Shown: positions 54,700-62,788, counted from the stretch's first letter. The stretch is 64,000 bases of DNA from Flammeovirga pectinis (GCF_003970675.1 NZ_CP034562.1:5127501-5191500); one strand, 5' to 3'. Notes: generated by a model not told the origin, from the sequence alone. Numbers and translations are program-made.

Positions 54700-55866
54700 T
54701 TAATAAGAGTAAGTACCGTAAGGAGAGTGGATATCTAAAGATTTACCACCTTCTTTATGTTCAACACGGCCAACAATTTGAGCATCGACATTGAATGATT
54801 TCGAAATGTCAATAATCTCTTGAGCGTGTTTAGGGTCGACATAGATTTCCATTCTATGGCCCATATTAAAGACTTTATACATTTCTTTCCAATCTGTACC
54901 ACTGTTTTTATGAATCATATCAAACAATGGAGGGATAGGGAATAAATTGTCTTTTATAACATGAACATTGTCAACAAAATGAAGCACTTTAGTTTGTGCA
55001 CCACCGCTACAATGTACCATACCATGAATTTCTGGTCTTAATGCATCTAATACCTTTTTGATAATAGGAGCATACGTTCTTGTTGGAGATAATACTAATT
55101 TACCTGCATCTAAAGCTAAATCAGCAATAGCATCTGTAAGTTTTTGATTGCCCGAATAAATAAGCTCGTTAGGAACTTGTGGGTCAAAACTTTCAGGATA
55201 TTTATCAGCAAGATATTTAGAAAATACATCATGACGGGCAGAAGTTAATCCATTACTACCCATTCCACCATTGTATTCACTTTCGTAAGTTGCTTGACCG
55301 TAAGACGCTAATCCTACAATAACATCACCGCCTTTGATGTTGCTATTGTCAATTACCTCGTCACGACGCATTCGTGTAGTTACAGTACTATCTACAATAA
55401 CTGTACGAACTAAATCTCCAACATCTGCTGTTTCACCACCTGTACTATGAATATCGAAACCATTGTCTCTTAGCATTTGAAGAACCTCTTCTGTACCGTT
55501 AATCAATTCTGAAATAACTTCACCTGGTATAAGGTTTTTGTTACGTCCAATTGTCGACGATAAGAGAGTACTTCCTGTTGCTCCAACACAAAGTAAATCA
55601 TCAGTATTCATAATAATTGCATCTTGAGCAATACCTTTCCAAACAGATATATCACCTGTTTCTTTCCAATATAGGTAAGCTAAAGAAGATTTTGTACCCG
55701 CACCATCGGCATGCATAATGGCACAGTAATTTGGATCGCCTGTTAGAATATCAGGAACGATTTTGCAGAATGCTTTAGGAAATAAGCCTTTATCCAAACG
55801 CTTGATTGCATTATGGATGTCCTCTTTTGAGGCAGAAACACCGCGTTGTGCGTATCGCTCTTGCAT
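54700..55866 (-). CDS. purM: Phosphoribosylformylglycinamidine cyclo-ligase (AIR synthase), Bacteroidota type
   Basis: PurM makes aminoimidazole ribotide in purine synthesis. From ATG at 55866 the product has 388 residues and starts MQERYAQRGVSASKEDIHNA. The usual landmarks are AIMHADGAGTKSSLAYLY (about 47-64), QDAIIMNTDDLLCVGATG (substrate-binding Asp cluster), STGGETADVGDLVRT and MVHCSGGAQTKVL. It belongs to the longer Bacteroidota version. The open frame extends to an upstream ATG at 55911, which would add 15 hydrophobic residues absent from relatives, so 55866 is preferred. It is monocistronic. Confidence 0.93.
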   Translation of the reverse strand: MQERYAQRGVSASKEDIHNAIKRLDKGLFPKAFCKIVPDILTGDPNYCAIMHADGAGTKSSLAYLYWKETGDISVWKGIAQDAIIMNTDDLLCVGATGSTLLSSTIGRNKNLIPGEVISELINGTEEVLQMLRDNGFDIHSTGGETADVGDLVRTVIVDSTVTTRMRRDEVIDNSNIKGGDVIVGLASYGQATYESEYNGGMGSNGLTSARHDVFSKYLADKYPESFDPQVPNELIYSGNQKLTDAIADLALDAGKLVLSPTRTYAPIIKKVLDALRPEIHGMVHCSGGAQTKVLHFVDNVHVIKDNLFPIPPLFDMIHKNSGTDWKEMYKVFNMGHRMEIYVDPKHAQEIIDISKSFNVDAQIVGRVEHKEGGKSLDIHSPYGTYSY

Positions 55867-55992
55867 GAGATTCGATAAGTTGATATAAATTTGAAAAGCC
55901 CATAGCATCACGTACTTACGTGCGTATGTGCTAATGCCGTAAAATTATACTTTTTAATTAAGATTTATAAATATTTATCGAATTAAATGAAG

Positions 55993-56388
55993 TTAACGTT
56001 CCATTGCTACCTCATGGGGTGTAATTATTTCTGCTTTATTCCCCCAAGAATTTCTGATATAGTTCAAAACATCAGCTGCATCTTCATCGCTCAAAGCCCC
56101 TTGTTCTGGCATAGATCCTTTCTCATAAGTAACGCCATTTATTTCTATAGGGTCTTCTAAACCATGTAATACCTGTCTAATTGCTTGGCTTTTATTTTCT
56201 ACTAAATATTTAATTCCAGCCAAAGGAGGTACAGAGGGTTCTATACCCTGCCCATCTGACATATGACAATGCATACAATTAATCATAAACACGCCTTGTC
56301 CTCTTTTTATGCTTTCTTCTAATGGGGTATATGTAAATGAAACTAAAAAGGTAGTTAAAAATGTGAGTAAGAGTAGTATTTTTTTCAT
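55993..56388 (-). CDS. Exported class I cytochrome c
   Basis: The 131-residue product has a signal peptide (LLLLTFLTTFLVSFTYT) and one c-type heme domain with the heme-binding CMHCH (about 38-42), then GQGIEPSVPPLAG and the distal methionine region YEKGSMPEQGALSDEDAADVLNYIR (about 91-115, given here only as a region). Such proteins shuttle electrons in the periplasm. The gene is alone; a partner oxidase or dehydrogenase is not seen nearby. Confidence 0.88.
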   Translation of the reverse strand: MKKILLLLTFLTTFLVSFTYTPLEESIKRGQGVFMINCMHCHMSDGQGIEPSVPPLAGIKYLVENKSQAIRQVLHGLEDPIEINGVTYEKGSMPEQGALSDEDAADVLNYIRNSWGNKAEIITPHEVAMER

Positions 56389-56483
56389 GATAACTTTTCT
56401 TTAGGTGTTCGTTTTACGTTTATATGATAAATGTATGCTTTTTTATGAATATGTTAGATGATTATGATCAATTTAATAGGGGC

Positions 56484-57242
56484 TTATGCAAATTTTTCTA
56501 TTCCTAAACCAAATAAGGCAAAATCATATTTTACAGGGTCGTTAGCATCAAATTGTTTTAAATGATTAGTTAGTTCTACTGCTGCTTTCCAATCCGACTG
56601 TTTGCGGTCTAGAAGGTGTAATTTTCTACTTACTCGCTCAACGTGTACATCTAGTGGACAAATCAATTGCTTGGTTTGAATGGTGTTCCATATGCCAAAA
56701 TCAACTCCGTTTGTGTCTTGCCTTACCATCCATCTTAAAAACATATTAATTCTCTTACAGGCTGATTTACGAGCTGGAGTAGCAATATGTTTTTTTGTTC
56801 TCTGTGGAGCATCATCTTGATTAAAAAAGTAATCATGGAAACCAATTAGAGCATTTTCTACACTTTCATCTTCCTTGTTGTATCCAATTAGAAAAGCATC
56901 TTCTAATGAAGCATGTTTTTGATAATGGCGTTGAAAGAAAGATAAAAAATATAGAGTGTCAATATCGTTAAAAGTACGATGTTTAAAAGTTAGGAATGGT
57001 TTTAAATCTGCTTCCGTATGGTTCATAATAAAATCATGAGGTGCATTGTCCATCATATTTACCAACTCATTACATTTATTTATAATAGTTTTTCTTTGGC
57101 CCCATGCAAGCATCGATGCCCAAAAGCCCATAATCTCAATGTCTTCTTTTTTTGTGAATTTATGAGGGATACAAATTGGGTCATCTTTAATAAAATTAGG
57201 CTGATTGTATTTTTTGTAACTACTTTCTAAAAGATCTATCAT
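56484..57242 (-). CDS. TIGR02757 (DUF2400) family protein
   Basis: The 252-residue cytosolic protein has the conserved patterns of the TIGR02757 family: DPICIPHKFTKKEDIEIMGF (about 21-40), WASMLAWGQRKTIINKCNEL (about 41-60), CKRINMFLRWMVR (about 161-173) and CPLDVHVERVSRKLHLL (about 190-206). The late part resembles a helix-hairpin-helix DNA-glycosylase-like fold, but activity is undefined. It is widespread in Bacteroidota. It is transcribed leftward, divergent from the tRNA array. Confidence 0.85.
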   Translation of the reverse strand: MIDLLESSYKKYNQPNFIKDDPICIPHKFTKKEDIEIMGFWASMLAWGQRKTIINKCNELVNMMDNAPHDFIMNHTEADLKPFLTFKHRTFNDIDTLYFLSFFQRHYQKHASLEDAFLIGYNKEDESVENALIGFHDYFFNQDDAPQRTKKHIATPARKSACKRINMFLRWMVRQDTNGVDFGIWNTIQTKQLICPLDVHVERVSRKLHLLDRKQSDWKAAVELTNHLKQFDANDPVKYDFALFGLGIEKFA

Positions 57243-57343
57243 TTAATTTTATTTACGATTATCATTGAATATCCTTCAAATTAGTCGATTTAGGGAGATT
57301 ATTTCTTAATGATTGTAATATTTCCTCTTTTTTTTGCAAATAG

Positions 57344-57375
57344 TTTGGAGTGAATAGGGTTCTCAATTACCTTTG
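57344..57375 (+). promoter_or_regulatory. Bacteroidota-type promoter of the tRNA-Glu array
   Basis: TTTG at 57344-57347 and TACCTTTG at 57368-57375 are 20 bp apart, an exact consensus match. It lies 18 bp before the first tRNA gene; no other promoter-like element is seen in the array spacers. Confidence 0.75.
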
Positions 57376-57393
57376 CACTCGCAAAAAACAGTT

Positions 57394-57465
57394 GCTCCGT
57401 TCGTCTAGGGGTTAGGACGCCAGGTTTTCATCCTGGTAGCACGGGTTCGAATCCCGTACGGAGTA
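57394..57465 (+). tRNA. tRNA-Glu (anticodon TTC), copy 1
   Basis: It folds as a standard cloverleaf: acceptor GCTCCGT with ACGGAGT, anticodon stem CCAGG/CCTGG enclosing ttttcat (anticodon TTC, Glu), and T arm CGGG-ttcgaat-CCCG. Discriminator A; no CCA is encoded. Confidence 0.97.
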
Positions 57466-57498
57466 CATAGTCTAATTGAGACTCAAAATCAATACCCC

Positions 57499-57570
57499 GC
57501 TCCGTTCGTCTAGGGGTTAGGACGCCAGGTTTTCATCCTGGTAGCACGGGTTCGAATCCCGTACGGAGTA
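57499..57570 (+). tRNA. tRNA-Glu (anticodon TTC), copy 2
   Basis: Identical in sequence to copy 1; starts 105 bp later. Confidence 0.97.
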
Positions 57571-57603
57571 CATAGTCTAATTGAGACTCAAAATCAATAC
57601 CCC

Positions 57604-57675
57604 GCTCCGTTCGTCTAGGGGTTAGGACGCCAGGTTTTCATCCTGGTAGCACGGGTTCGAATCCCGTACGGAGTA
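57604..57675 (+). tRNA. tRNA-Glu (anticodon TTC), copy 3
   Basis: Identical in sequence to copy 1. It is preceded and followed by spacers of the catagtc type. Confidence 0.97.
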
Positions 57676-57708
57676 CATAGTCTAATTGAGACTCAAAATC
57701 AATACCCC

Positions 57709-57780
57709 GCTCCGTTCGTCTAGGGGTTAGGACGCCAGGTTTTCATCCTGGTAGCACGGGTTCGAATCCCGTACGGAGTA
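57709..57780 (+). tRNA. tRNA-Glu (anticodon TTC), copy 4
   Basis: Identical in sequence to copy 1. The spacer type changes from catagtc to cacagtc directly after this copy. Confidence 0.97.
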
Positions 57781-57813
57781 CACAGTCTAATTGAGACTCA
57801 AAATCAATACCCC

Positions 57814-57885
57814 GCTCCGTTCGTCTAGGGGTTAGGACGCCAGGTTTTCATCCTGGTAGCACGGGTTCGAATCCCGTACGGAGTA
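57814..57885 (+). tRNA. tRNA-Glu (anticodon TTC), copy 5
   Basis: Identical in sequence to copy 1. The spacer after it carries a single private substitution. Confidence 0.97.
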
Positions 57886-57918
57886 CACAGTCTAATTGAG
57901 ACTTAAAATCAATACCCC

Positions 57919-57990
57919 GCTCCGTTCGTCTAGGGGTTAGGACGCCAGGTTTTCATCCTGGTAGCACGGGTTCGAATCCCGTACGGAGTA
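57919..57990 (+). tRNA. tRNA-Glu (anticodon TTC), copy 6
   Basis: Identical in sequence to copy 1. Confidence 0.97.
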
Positions 57991-58023
57991 CACAGTCTAA
58001 TTGAGACTCAAAATCAATACCCC

Positions 58024-58095
58024 GCTCCGTTCGTCTAGGGGTTAGGACGCCAGGTTTTCATCCTGGTAGCACGGGTTCGAATCCCGTACGGAGTA
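58024..58095 (+). tRNA. tRNA-Glu (anticodon TTC), copy 7
   Basis: Identical in sequence to copy 1. It is the last of the array and is followed within 6 bp by the terminator. Confidence 0.97.
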
Positions 58096-58100
58096 CATCA

Positions 58101-58134
58101 ATCCTGTTTCGGAAAAGAGACAGGATTTTTTTTT
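58101..58134 (+). terminator. Terminator of the tRNA-Glu array
   Basis: A 10-bp stem with one G-U pair (58101-58110 with 58117-58126) followed by T9. Confidence 0.88.
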
Positions 58135-58269
58135 GTCTTTTTTCTTAGTAATAGATAAAAAAATACAACTAATTGTCACTGCACGTAACTCATTTCATTT
58201 GATTTCGTTAACTTACTATAGCACAAACTTAAAGTGCATTTATGTCAAATTAATTAACGAAATAAAACC

Positions 58270-58656
58270 ATGAGCAAGAAAGACAATCCGTTTGAGGATA
58301 TTCTAAATGATTTTGTGTTCCCAAGAATGAAAGATGACTTTCAGAAGGACAAAGTAAAGAACACTATCAAAAATGTATTTGAGGCAGTTCAAGGGGTAGT
58401 AGAAGAAGCACAAGAAGCTGCAAAGACTGTGGATGTGGAAGTAAAGCAGACACAATCTGATGATCCTGACACAAAGAATATTCATGTCGAAATCAAATCA
58501 AAGAAAAAGAAGAAGCACAAAGAAGAGGAAGCTCCTGTGTCTTCTAACGAGGTTGACCAATTAAAAGCAGAAGTGAAAATGCTTAAATCTCAACTTGGTG
58601 ATAAAGAAGAAATCATTTCATTGTTAAAACAACAAATAGAAATGTTGAAATCATAA
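58270..58656 (+). CDS. Acidic/basic coiled-coil protein of unknown function
   Basis: The 128-residue soluble protein starts MSKKDNPFEDILNDFVFPRM, has a helical stretch (about 28-52, VKNTIKNVFEAVQGVVEEAQ), a highly charged Lys/Glu linker (about 75-90, KSKKKKKHKEEE) and a C-terminal leucine-zipper-like coil (about 96-127, with Leu or Val/Met at heptad-like spacing: VDQLKAEVKMLKSQLGD). No family is recognised. It has its own terminator at 58681 and lies between the tRNA array and a sigma gene. Confidence 0.6.
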   Translation: MSKKDNPFEDILNDFVFPRMKDDFQKDKVKNTIKNVFEAVQGVVEEAQEAAKTVDVEVKQTQSDDPDTKNIHVEIKSKKKKKHKEEEAPVSSNEVDQLKAEVKMLKSQLGDKEEIISLLKQQIEMLKS

Positions 58657-58680
58657 ATTGAAAATTACTTCAATAAAATT

Positions 58681-58711
58681 AGCACATCATAAATTGGTGT
58701 GCTTTTTTTAT
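58681..58711 (+). terminator. Terminator after the coiled-coil protein gene
   Basis: A 9-bp stem (58681-58689 with about 58695-58703, one G-U) followed by T7. Confidence 0.75.
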
Positions 58712-58861
58712 GTTCTAAGGTTTTAAAAGAAGAGAATTATAGTTGTATAAAGTTCTTTGTGAAGAGCTAAAAAAATACTTTTTCAAAAAAAATATAAAAA
58801 AATGACTTTTTCTTAAAATATAAATCTCACTTATCCGACTTATAATGTAGATACAATAATT

Positions 58862-59413
58862 ATGACAGGAAAAGAACAAAATATAGAAAACACATTCCAT
58901 CAAGAACAAGGCCGCTTGACAAATTACATTAAGGGTAAAGTTGGTTCTTTAGAAGATGCGGAAGACATAACACAAGATGTGTTTTTGAGTTTTGTGGGGA
59001 GCTTTGATGATATATCTGATTTGCGCAAATCAATCTCTTGGCTTTATACTGTTGCTAAAAATAAAATTGTTGATTTCCGTCGTAAAAAGAAGACTGTAGC
59101 TATTGAAGATCAAAAGCCTGAAACTGATCAGGAGGAAGGATTAAATTTAATTGATCTTATACCATCTATAGAATCATTGCCAGATGAACAACTCATGTTA
59201 GATATGATATGGGAAGAAATTCATCTAAGATTAGAAGAACTACCCAAAGAACAGCGTGAGGTCTTTGAATGGCATGAGTTAGAAGGCCGTAGCTTTAAAC
59301 AAATAGCTGATGCTACAGGAATCACAATTAACACATTAATAAGTAGAAAACGCTATGCTGTGTTGTATCTAAGAGAGCATTTAGAAGAATTGTTCAAATT
59401 GATCAAGGAGTAG
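58862..59413 (+). CDS. ECF-type RNA polymerase sigma factor
   Basis: The 183-residue product has region 2 (about 12-80; TNYIKGKVGSLEDAEDITQD and WLYTVAKNKIVDFRRKKK) and region 4 (about 120-175; LRLEELPKEQREVFEWHELE and SFKQIADATGITINTLISRK). A short acidic linker joins them. Unlike the sigma factor at 43241 it has no FecR partner; instead it is followed, 48 bp later, by a small two-helix membrane protein and then a flavoreductase-like protein. One of these could be its regulator, which is inference. Confidence 0.88.
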   Translation: MTGKEQNIENTFHQEQGRLTNYIKGKVGSLEDAEDITQDVFLSFVGSFDDISDLRKSISWLYTVAKNKIVDFRRKKKTVAIEDQKPETDQEEGLNLIDLIPSIESLPDEQLMLDMIWEEIHLRLEELPKEQREVFEWHELEGRSFKQIADATGITINTLISRKRYAVLYLREHLEELFKLIKE

Positions 59414-59461
59414 GAGATTATAAGAAAGTCAAATTAATAATTAATCAAAAAAGAAAAAGTA

Positions 59462-59779
59462 ATGAAAAAGTTTTCAAATAAAAAAAGAGTGGCCAAAATG
59501 GTAGGTTTTGGCATAATAGCAATTTCATTAATAACTACAGTATTTATGTTTTTATGGAATTGGTTAATGCCTGTAATTTTTGGGTTAACAACTATTTCAT
59601 TTTTTCAATCTTTAGGTTTACTAGTAATGTCAAAAATAATATTTAGTGGAGCCAATAAACCTAGTTTTAGACAAAGAGAAAAAGCGATGATGCGTAAAGA
59701 AAAATTTATGCATCAGATGAAAAAAAGAAAATTCGAGATGAAGGAAGAAGAGACTGATTTAACAGACTCAAAAGAGTAA
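59462..59779 (+). CDS. Small two-helix membrane protein downstream of the ECF sigma gene
   Basis: The 105-residue protein has a basic N-terminus, two membrane helices (about 14-36 and 39-58) and a long very basic then acidic C-terminal tail (KPSFRQREKAMMRKEKFMHQ and MKEEETDLTDSKE). The pattern is that of a small membrane-anchored protein with a cytosolic charged tail. It lies between the sigma gene and the flavoreductase-like gene (9 bp). It may be a sigma regulator, but no anti-sigma motif (such as a zinc-binding HxxxCxxC) is visible. No family recognised. Confidence 0.6.
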   Translation: MKKFSNKKRVAKMVGFGIIAISLITTVFMFLWNWLMPVIFGLTTISFFQSLGLLVMSKIIFSGANKPSFRQREKAMMRKEKFMHQMKKRKFEMKEEETDLTDSKE

Positions 59780-59788
59780 TTTTTTAAG

Positions 59789-60514
59789 ATGAAGATTATA
59801 GAAAAGATATTAAAATCAGTACTAACTGAAACTGAGATTATCTATAAAAAACAATTATCTAAGTCAGCCTTTCATATTAGAATTCAAAGTGAAGACTTTT
59901 TAAAAATAAATATTATTCCTGGTGCTTTTCTAAGAGTTGGTATTGGAATCGGTAAAGAGGAGCTATCGATGAAGGACAAGATTAGAAGTTATAGTATATG
60001 GGATTTCGACCAAAAAAAAGGAGTAATAGATATTGCTATTGCAACACATAGTAAAGGCATTGGATCGTATTGGGTTTCAAACTGTAAGGTAGGAGATAAA
60101 CTATTTTGTAAATTGAAAACGGGAAAATTTTTGATAGATGAAATAGCAGATAGTTATTTAATGATTGGAGACCTTTCAGCACTTTCTCATTTATATATGA
60201 TTCAGAGAGAGCTTGGACCTAATAAATATGTTAAGGGTATAATTTATAGTGATAATAAAGATGATTTTTTTCCTGATGTAGATAACAAGACTCCTTTTGA
60301 TTTTTATGAGAAATCTCAAAATCCAATAGATGAAGTTATTGGTGAAATCAAGAAAAGTCTTCCATTAATGCATGGAGAGGAAATAGTTTATATTGCTGGT
60401 GACAGTCGACTTTGTATTGCTCTTACTAAATTTTTTAGAAATGAGCTAAAATGGAAGTCAAATAAAATTAAGACAAAACCGTTTTGGAACCCTGAAAAGA
60501 AGGGTTTAGAATAG
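59789..60514 (+). CDS. Siderophore-interacting-protein-like FAD-dependent ferric reductase
   Basis: The 241-residue protein resembles the siderophore-interacting protein (SIP) family of flavin reductases that release iron from ferric siderophores in the cytosol. Supporting pattern: an N-terminal barrel with PGAFLRVGIGIG, the flavin-binding RSYSIWDFDQ (about 67-76), IDIAIATHSKGIGSYWVSNCKVGDK (seen at about 80-104), and a nucleotide-binding half (SYLMIGDLSALSHLYMIQRE, about 120-139, then EEIVYIAGDSRLCIALTKFF). Sequence similarity is moderate. It ends the three-gene unit and is followed by a terminator. Confidence 0.7.
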   Translation: MKIIEKILKSVLTETEIIYKKQLSKSAFHIRIQSEDFLKINIIPGAFLRVGIGIGKEELSMKDKIRSYSIWDFDQKKGVIDIAIATHSKGIGSYWVSNCKVGDKLFCKLKTGKFLIDEIADSYLMIGDLSALSHLYMIQRELGPNKYVKGIIYSDNKDDFFPDVDNKTPFDFYEKSQNPIDEVIGEIKKSLPLMHGEEIVYIAGDSRLCIALTKFFRNELKWKSNKIKTKPFWNPEKKGLE

Positions 60515-60522
60515 CTATAAAA

Positions 60523-60557
60523 AAAGTCCTTGCAAATCTGTTTTTTGCAAGGACTTT
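60523..60557. terminator. Bidirectional terminator
   Basis: A perfect 14-bp stem (60523-60536 with 60544-60557) with an A tract before and a short T-rich stretch after, between convergent genes. Confidence 0.8.
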
Positions 60558-60582
60558 CTAATTTATGATGTATAAGAATGGG

Positions 60583-61752
60583 TTAAATACTCATCTCTAC
60601 AATTTCTTGTACTTTTTCTAATGAAATATCTTGACGTTCACCAAGACCTAACCATTTACGATCAGCAAAACGATCTACAATAGTTTTAGCTACTTCTGCA
60701 TAATCTTCTGTATAATCAGATATTTTAGTGTCAATACCCATTGAATGGAAGAATTCTACAGTTCTTTCGATAGTAGCTTGAGCTCTATGTTCAATACTAC
60801 CTTCTGTAATTCCCCAAACACGTTCACCATATTGAGCTAATTTATCTTTTTTATTATTGAACATTACTCTGTATAAGTTAGGTCCAATAATAGCTAAAGT
60901 TCGAGCATGGTCAATTTCATATAAAGCAGTAAGTTCATGGCCTATCATGTGAGTAGCCCAATCTGTTGGTACTCCTTGCTGAATTAAACCATTTAATGCC
61001 ATTGTGCAACACCACATAAAGTTACCTGCTACAGTACTGTCGCCAGGGTTTGCAATAACTTGTGGTCCAATTTCTACTAATGTTTGAAGTACTCCCTCAG
61101 CTATTCTATCTTGTAAAGGAGCATCGGCAGGGTAAGTAATATATTGCTCTAAAACATGTGTAAAAGCATCTGTAATACCATTTACAATCTGTCTTTGAGG
61201 TAATGAAGCAACAACTCTAGGATCTAAAATAGAGAACTTAGGGAAACATAATGGTCCTCCAAAAGCTAATTTCTCTTTTGTTTCTTCTCTAGTAACTACA
61301 GAACCTGAGTTCATTTCAGAACCCGTTGCAGGTAAAGTTAAGATTGTACCAAATGGAACAGCTTCTGTTACTTTTTTACCTAATCCTTTTTTTATAATAT
61401 CCCAAGGCTCACTTTCTGTAAATGGTATAGCAACACATAATAATTTTGTTGCATCAATAACAGAACCACCACCAACAGCTAAAAGGAAGTCTACATTTTC
61501 TTTAATGGCAAGCGTTCTAGCTTTCATTATTGTTTCGTAACGAGGATTAGCTTCAATTCCTCCAAAATCAATAACATTACGGTCTTTTAAAGCTGTATGC
61601 ACTAAATCGTAAATGCCATTTTTCTTTACACTTCCGCCACCAAATAACACCATAATGTTTTTAGCATCTGCCGGAATGTGTTTGTTTACTTCTTCAATTC
61701 TGTTTTCACCAAATACTAGGCGAGTAGGGTTCCAAAGCTCAAAATTTTTCAT
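60583..61752 (-). CDS. Iron-containing alcohol dehydrogenase (YqhD/BdhA-like)
   Basis: The 389-residue enzyme belongs to the group III iron-type alcohol dehydrogenases, which reduce aldehydes with NADPH. It shows the nucleotide-binding FGGGSVKKNGIYD (about 38-50), the LLAVGGGSVIDATK element (about 89-102), TLPATGSEMNSGSVVT (about 137-152) and the metal-ligand stretches ITDAFTHVLEQY (about 192-203) and THMIGHELTALYEIDHARTL (about 262-281). GGGS(V/K) after the first strand is typical of the NADPH-dependent YqhD branch. It is monocistronic. Confidence 0.93.
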   Translation of the reverse strand: MKNFELWNPTRLVFGENRIEEVNKHIPADAKNIMVLFGGGSVKKNGIYDLVHTALKDRNVIDFGGIEANPRYETIMKARTLAIKENVDFLLAVGGGSVIDATKLLCVAIPFTESEPWDIIKKGLGKKVTEAVPFGTILTLPATGSEMNSGSVVTREETKEKLAFGGPLCFPKFSILDPRVVASLPQRQIVNGITDAFTHVLEQYITYPADAPLQDRIAEGVLQTLVEIGPQVIANPGDSTVAGNFMWCCTMALNGLIQQGVPTDWATHMIGHELTALYEIDHARTLAIIGPNLYRVMFNNKKDKLAQYGERVWGITEGSIEHRAQATIERTVEFFHSMGIDTKISDYTEDYAEVAKTIVDRFADRKWLGLGERQDISLEKVQEIVEMSI

Positions 61753-61918
61753 TGATAAGGTTTCTTATGTTTATATTTTTTTGTTGATGCAAAGCTGCTA
61801 AAATAAAATTTATCAAAAAATTGATATAGGATAAGAAAGCACCTTCACAGAGTAGTTAACTCTATTTTGGTAAAAACAGTTTTAGTAAAGTGATATTTTA
61901 AATCAATAAAGAGAATTA

Positions 61919-61947
61919 TTGATTAAAGAATCTTATTTCTACCTTTG
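61919..61947 (+). promoter_or_regulatory. Bacteroidota-type promoter of the SDR gene
   Basis: TTG at 61919-61921 and TACCTTTG at 61940-61947 are 18 bp apart. The -7 box covers the first in-frame ATG (61945), so translation must start at 61972. Confidence 0.6.
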
Positions 61948-61971
61948 CATCAATATAAAAATAGAAAAAAG

Positions 61972-62775
61972 ATGGCAGAAAAGCAGACAATATTTATTAC
62001 AGGAGCATCATCAGGAATTGGTAAATCTATAGCAGAAGCCGCTGTAAAGAAAGGTTATAATGTAATTGGTACTTCTAGGAATCCTAATACAACTAAAAAT
62101 AAATTAGAAGGGGTAAAATATGTAGCCTTAGATGTTTCTAGTTCTGAAAGTATTGATGCTTGCTGGAATGAAATAAAAGATACTCCAATTGATGTTCTTA
62201 TTAATAATGCAGGACAGTCTCAAATAGGACCTGTAGAAGAAACATCTATGGAGAAATTTAGATTTTTATTTGAAGTGAATTTCTTTGGGGTTTTAAACCT
62301 TACAAAGAAAGTATTACCACAAATGCGTGAAAGGAGAGGTGGTACTATTATTAATGTAGGATCTTTAAATGGTAGATTTGCAGCACCATACTACTCTAGC
62401 TATTGTGCAACAAAATTTGCAATGTCTGGATGGACACAATCTTTAAGAAGCGAAATGAAAGAGTTTGGTGTTACAGTAGCACTAGTAGAACCCAACCATA
62501 TTGCTTCTAGTATTGTTCCAGACTTTAACTGCGCAGAAGATTCGGAATACTTCCCATATGCAGATAATATTCGTCAGAGTGTAAAAGGAAGTATGTCAGA
62601 AGCAGAAGCATCTTCTGTAATTTCTGATACTGTAATGGAAGTTATAGAAACCAATGCACCCTCTCCAATTTATGTTTCTGGTGGTAATGCAAGTATGTTG
62701 GCTTTTGCAAAGAGATTTTTACCAGATGCCTTCGCAGAAAAACTGATTAGAAAAACGTATGGTCTTAAAGACTAA
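61972..62775 (+). CDS. Short-chain dehydrogenase/reductase
   Basis: From ATG at 61972 the product has 267 residues. It has the NAD(P)-binding TGASSGIGKSIAEAA (about 10-24), the NNAG motif in LINNAGQSQIGPVEE (about 78-92), the catalytic Ser in INVGSLNGRFAAPY and the YxxxK in YSSYCATKFAMSG (about 142-154). This is a classical SDR. Substrate cannot be told; relatives include fatty-acyl and steroid-type oxidoreductases. The gene is alone with its own promoter and a long terminator. Confidence 0.9.
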   Translation: MAEKQTIFITGASSGIGKSIAEAAVKKGYNVIGTSRNPNTTKNKLEGVKYVALDVSSSESIDACWNEIKDTPIDVLINNAGQSQIGPVEETSMEKFRFLFEVNFFGVLNLTKKVLPQMRERRGGTIINVGSLNGRFAAPYYSSYCATKFAMSGWTQSLRSEMKEFGVTVALVEPNHIASSIVPDFNCAEDSEYFPYADNIRQSVKGSMSEAEASSVISDTVMEVIETNAPSPIYVSGGNASMLAFAKRFLPDAFAEKLIRKTYGLKD

Positions 62776-62788
62776 ACAGAAATGATTT

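Larger units (their letters stand above)
57394..58095 (+). repeat. Tandem array of seven tRNA-Glu units, period 105 bp
   Basis: Seven identical 72-bp tRNA-Glu genes are separated by 33-bp spacers. Spacers differ in only two places: the first three have catagtc, the last three cacagtc, and spacer 5-6 has one extra substitution (acttaaa). Each spacer contains the small inverted repeat AGTCT-aattg-AGACT, a possible processing signal. The near identity indicates recent tandem duplication or gene conversion. Confidence 0.95.

Noticed and set aside
57394-58095. Regular 105-bp repeat with constant short spacers, resembling a CRISPR array at first sight
   Set aside because: The repeated 72-bp unit folds as tRNA-Glu and the spacers are nearly identical rather than unique; no cas genes are nearby.
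58715-58909. A 64-codon leftward frame upstream of the second ECF sigma gene
   Set aside because: Its product is a low-complexity Phe/Tyr/Ser-rich reading of AT-rich intergenic DNA and it runs into the sigma gene.
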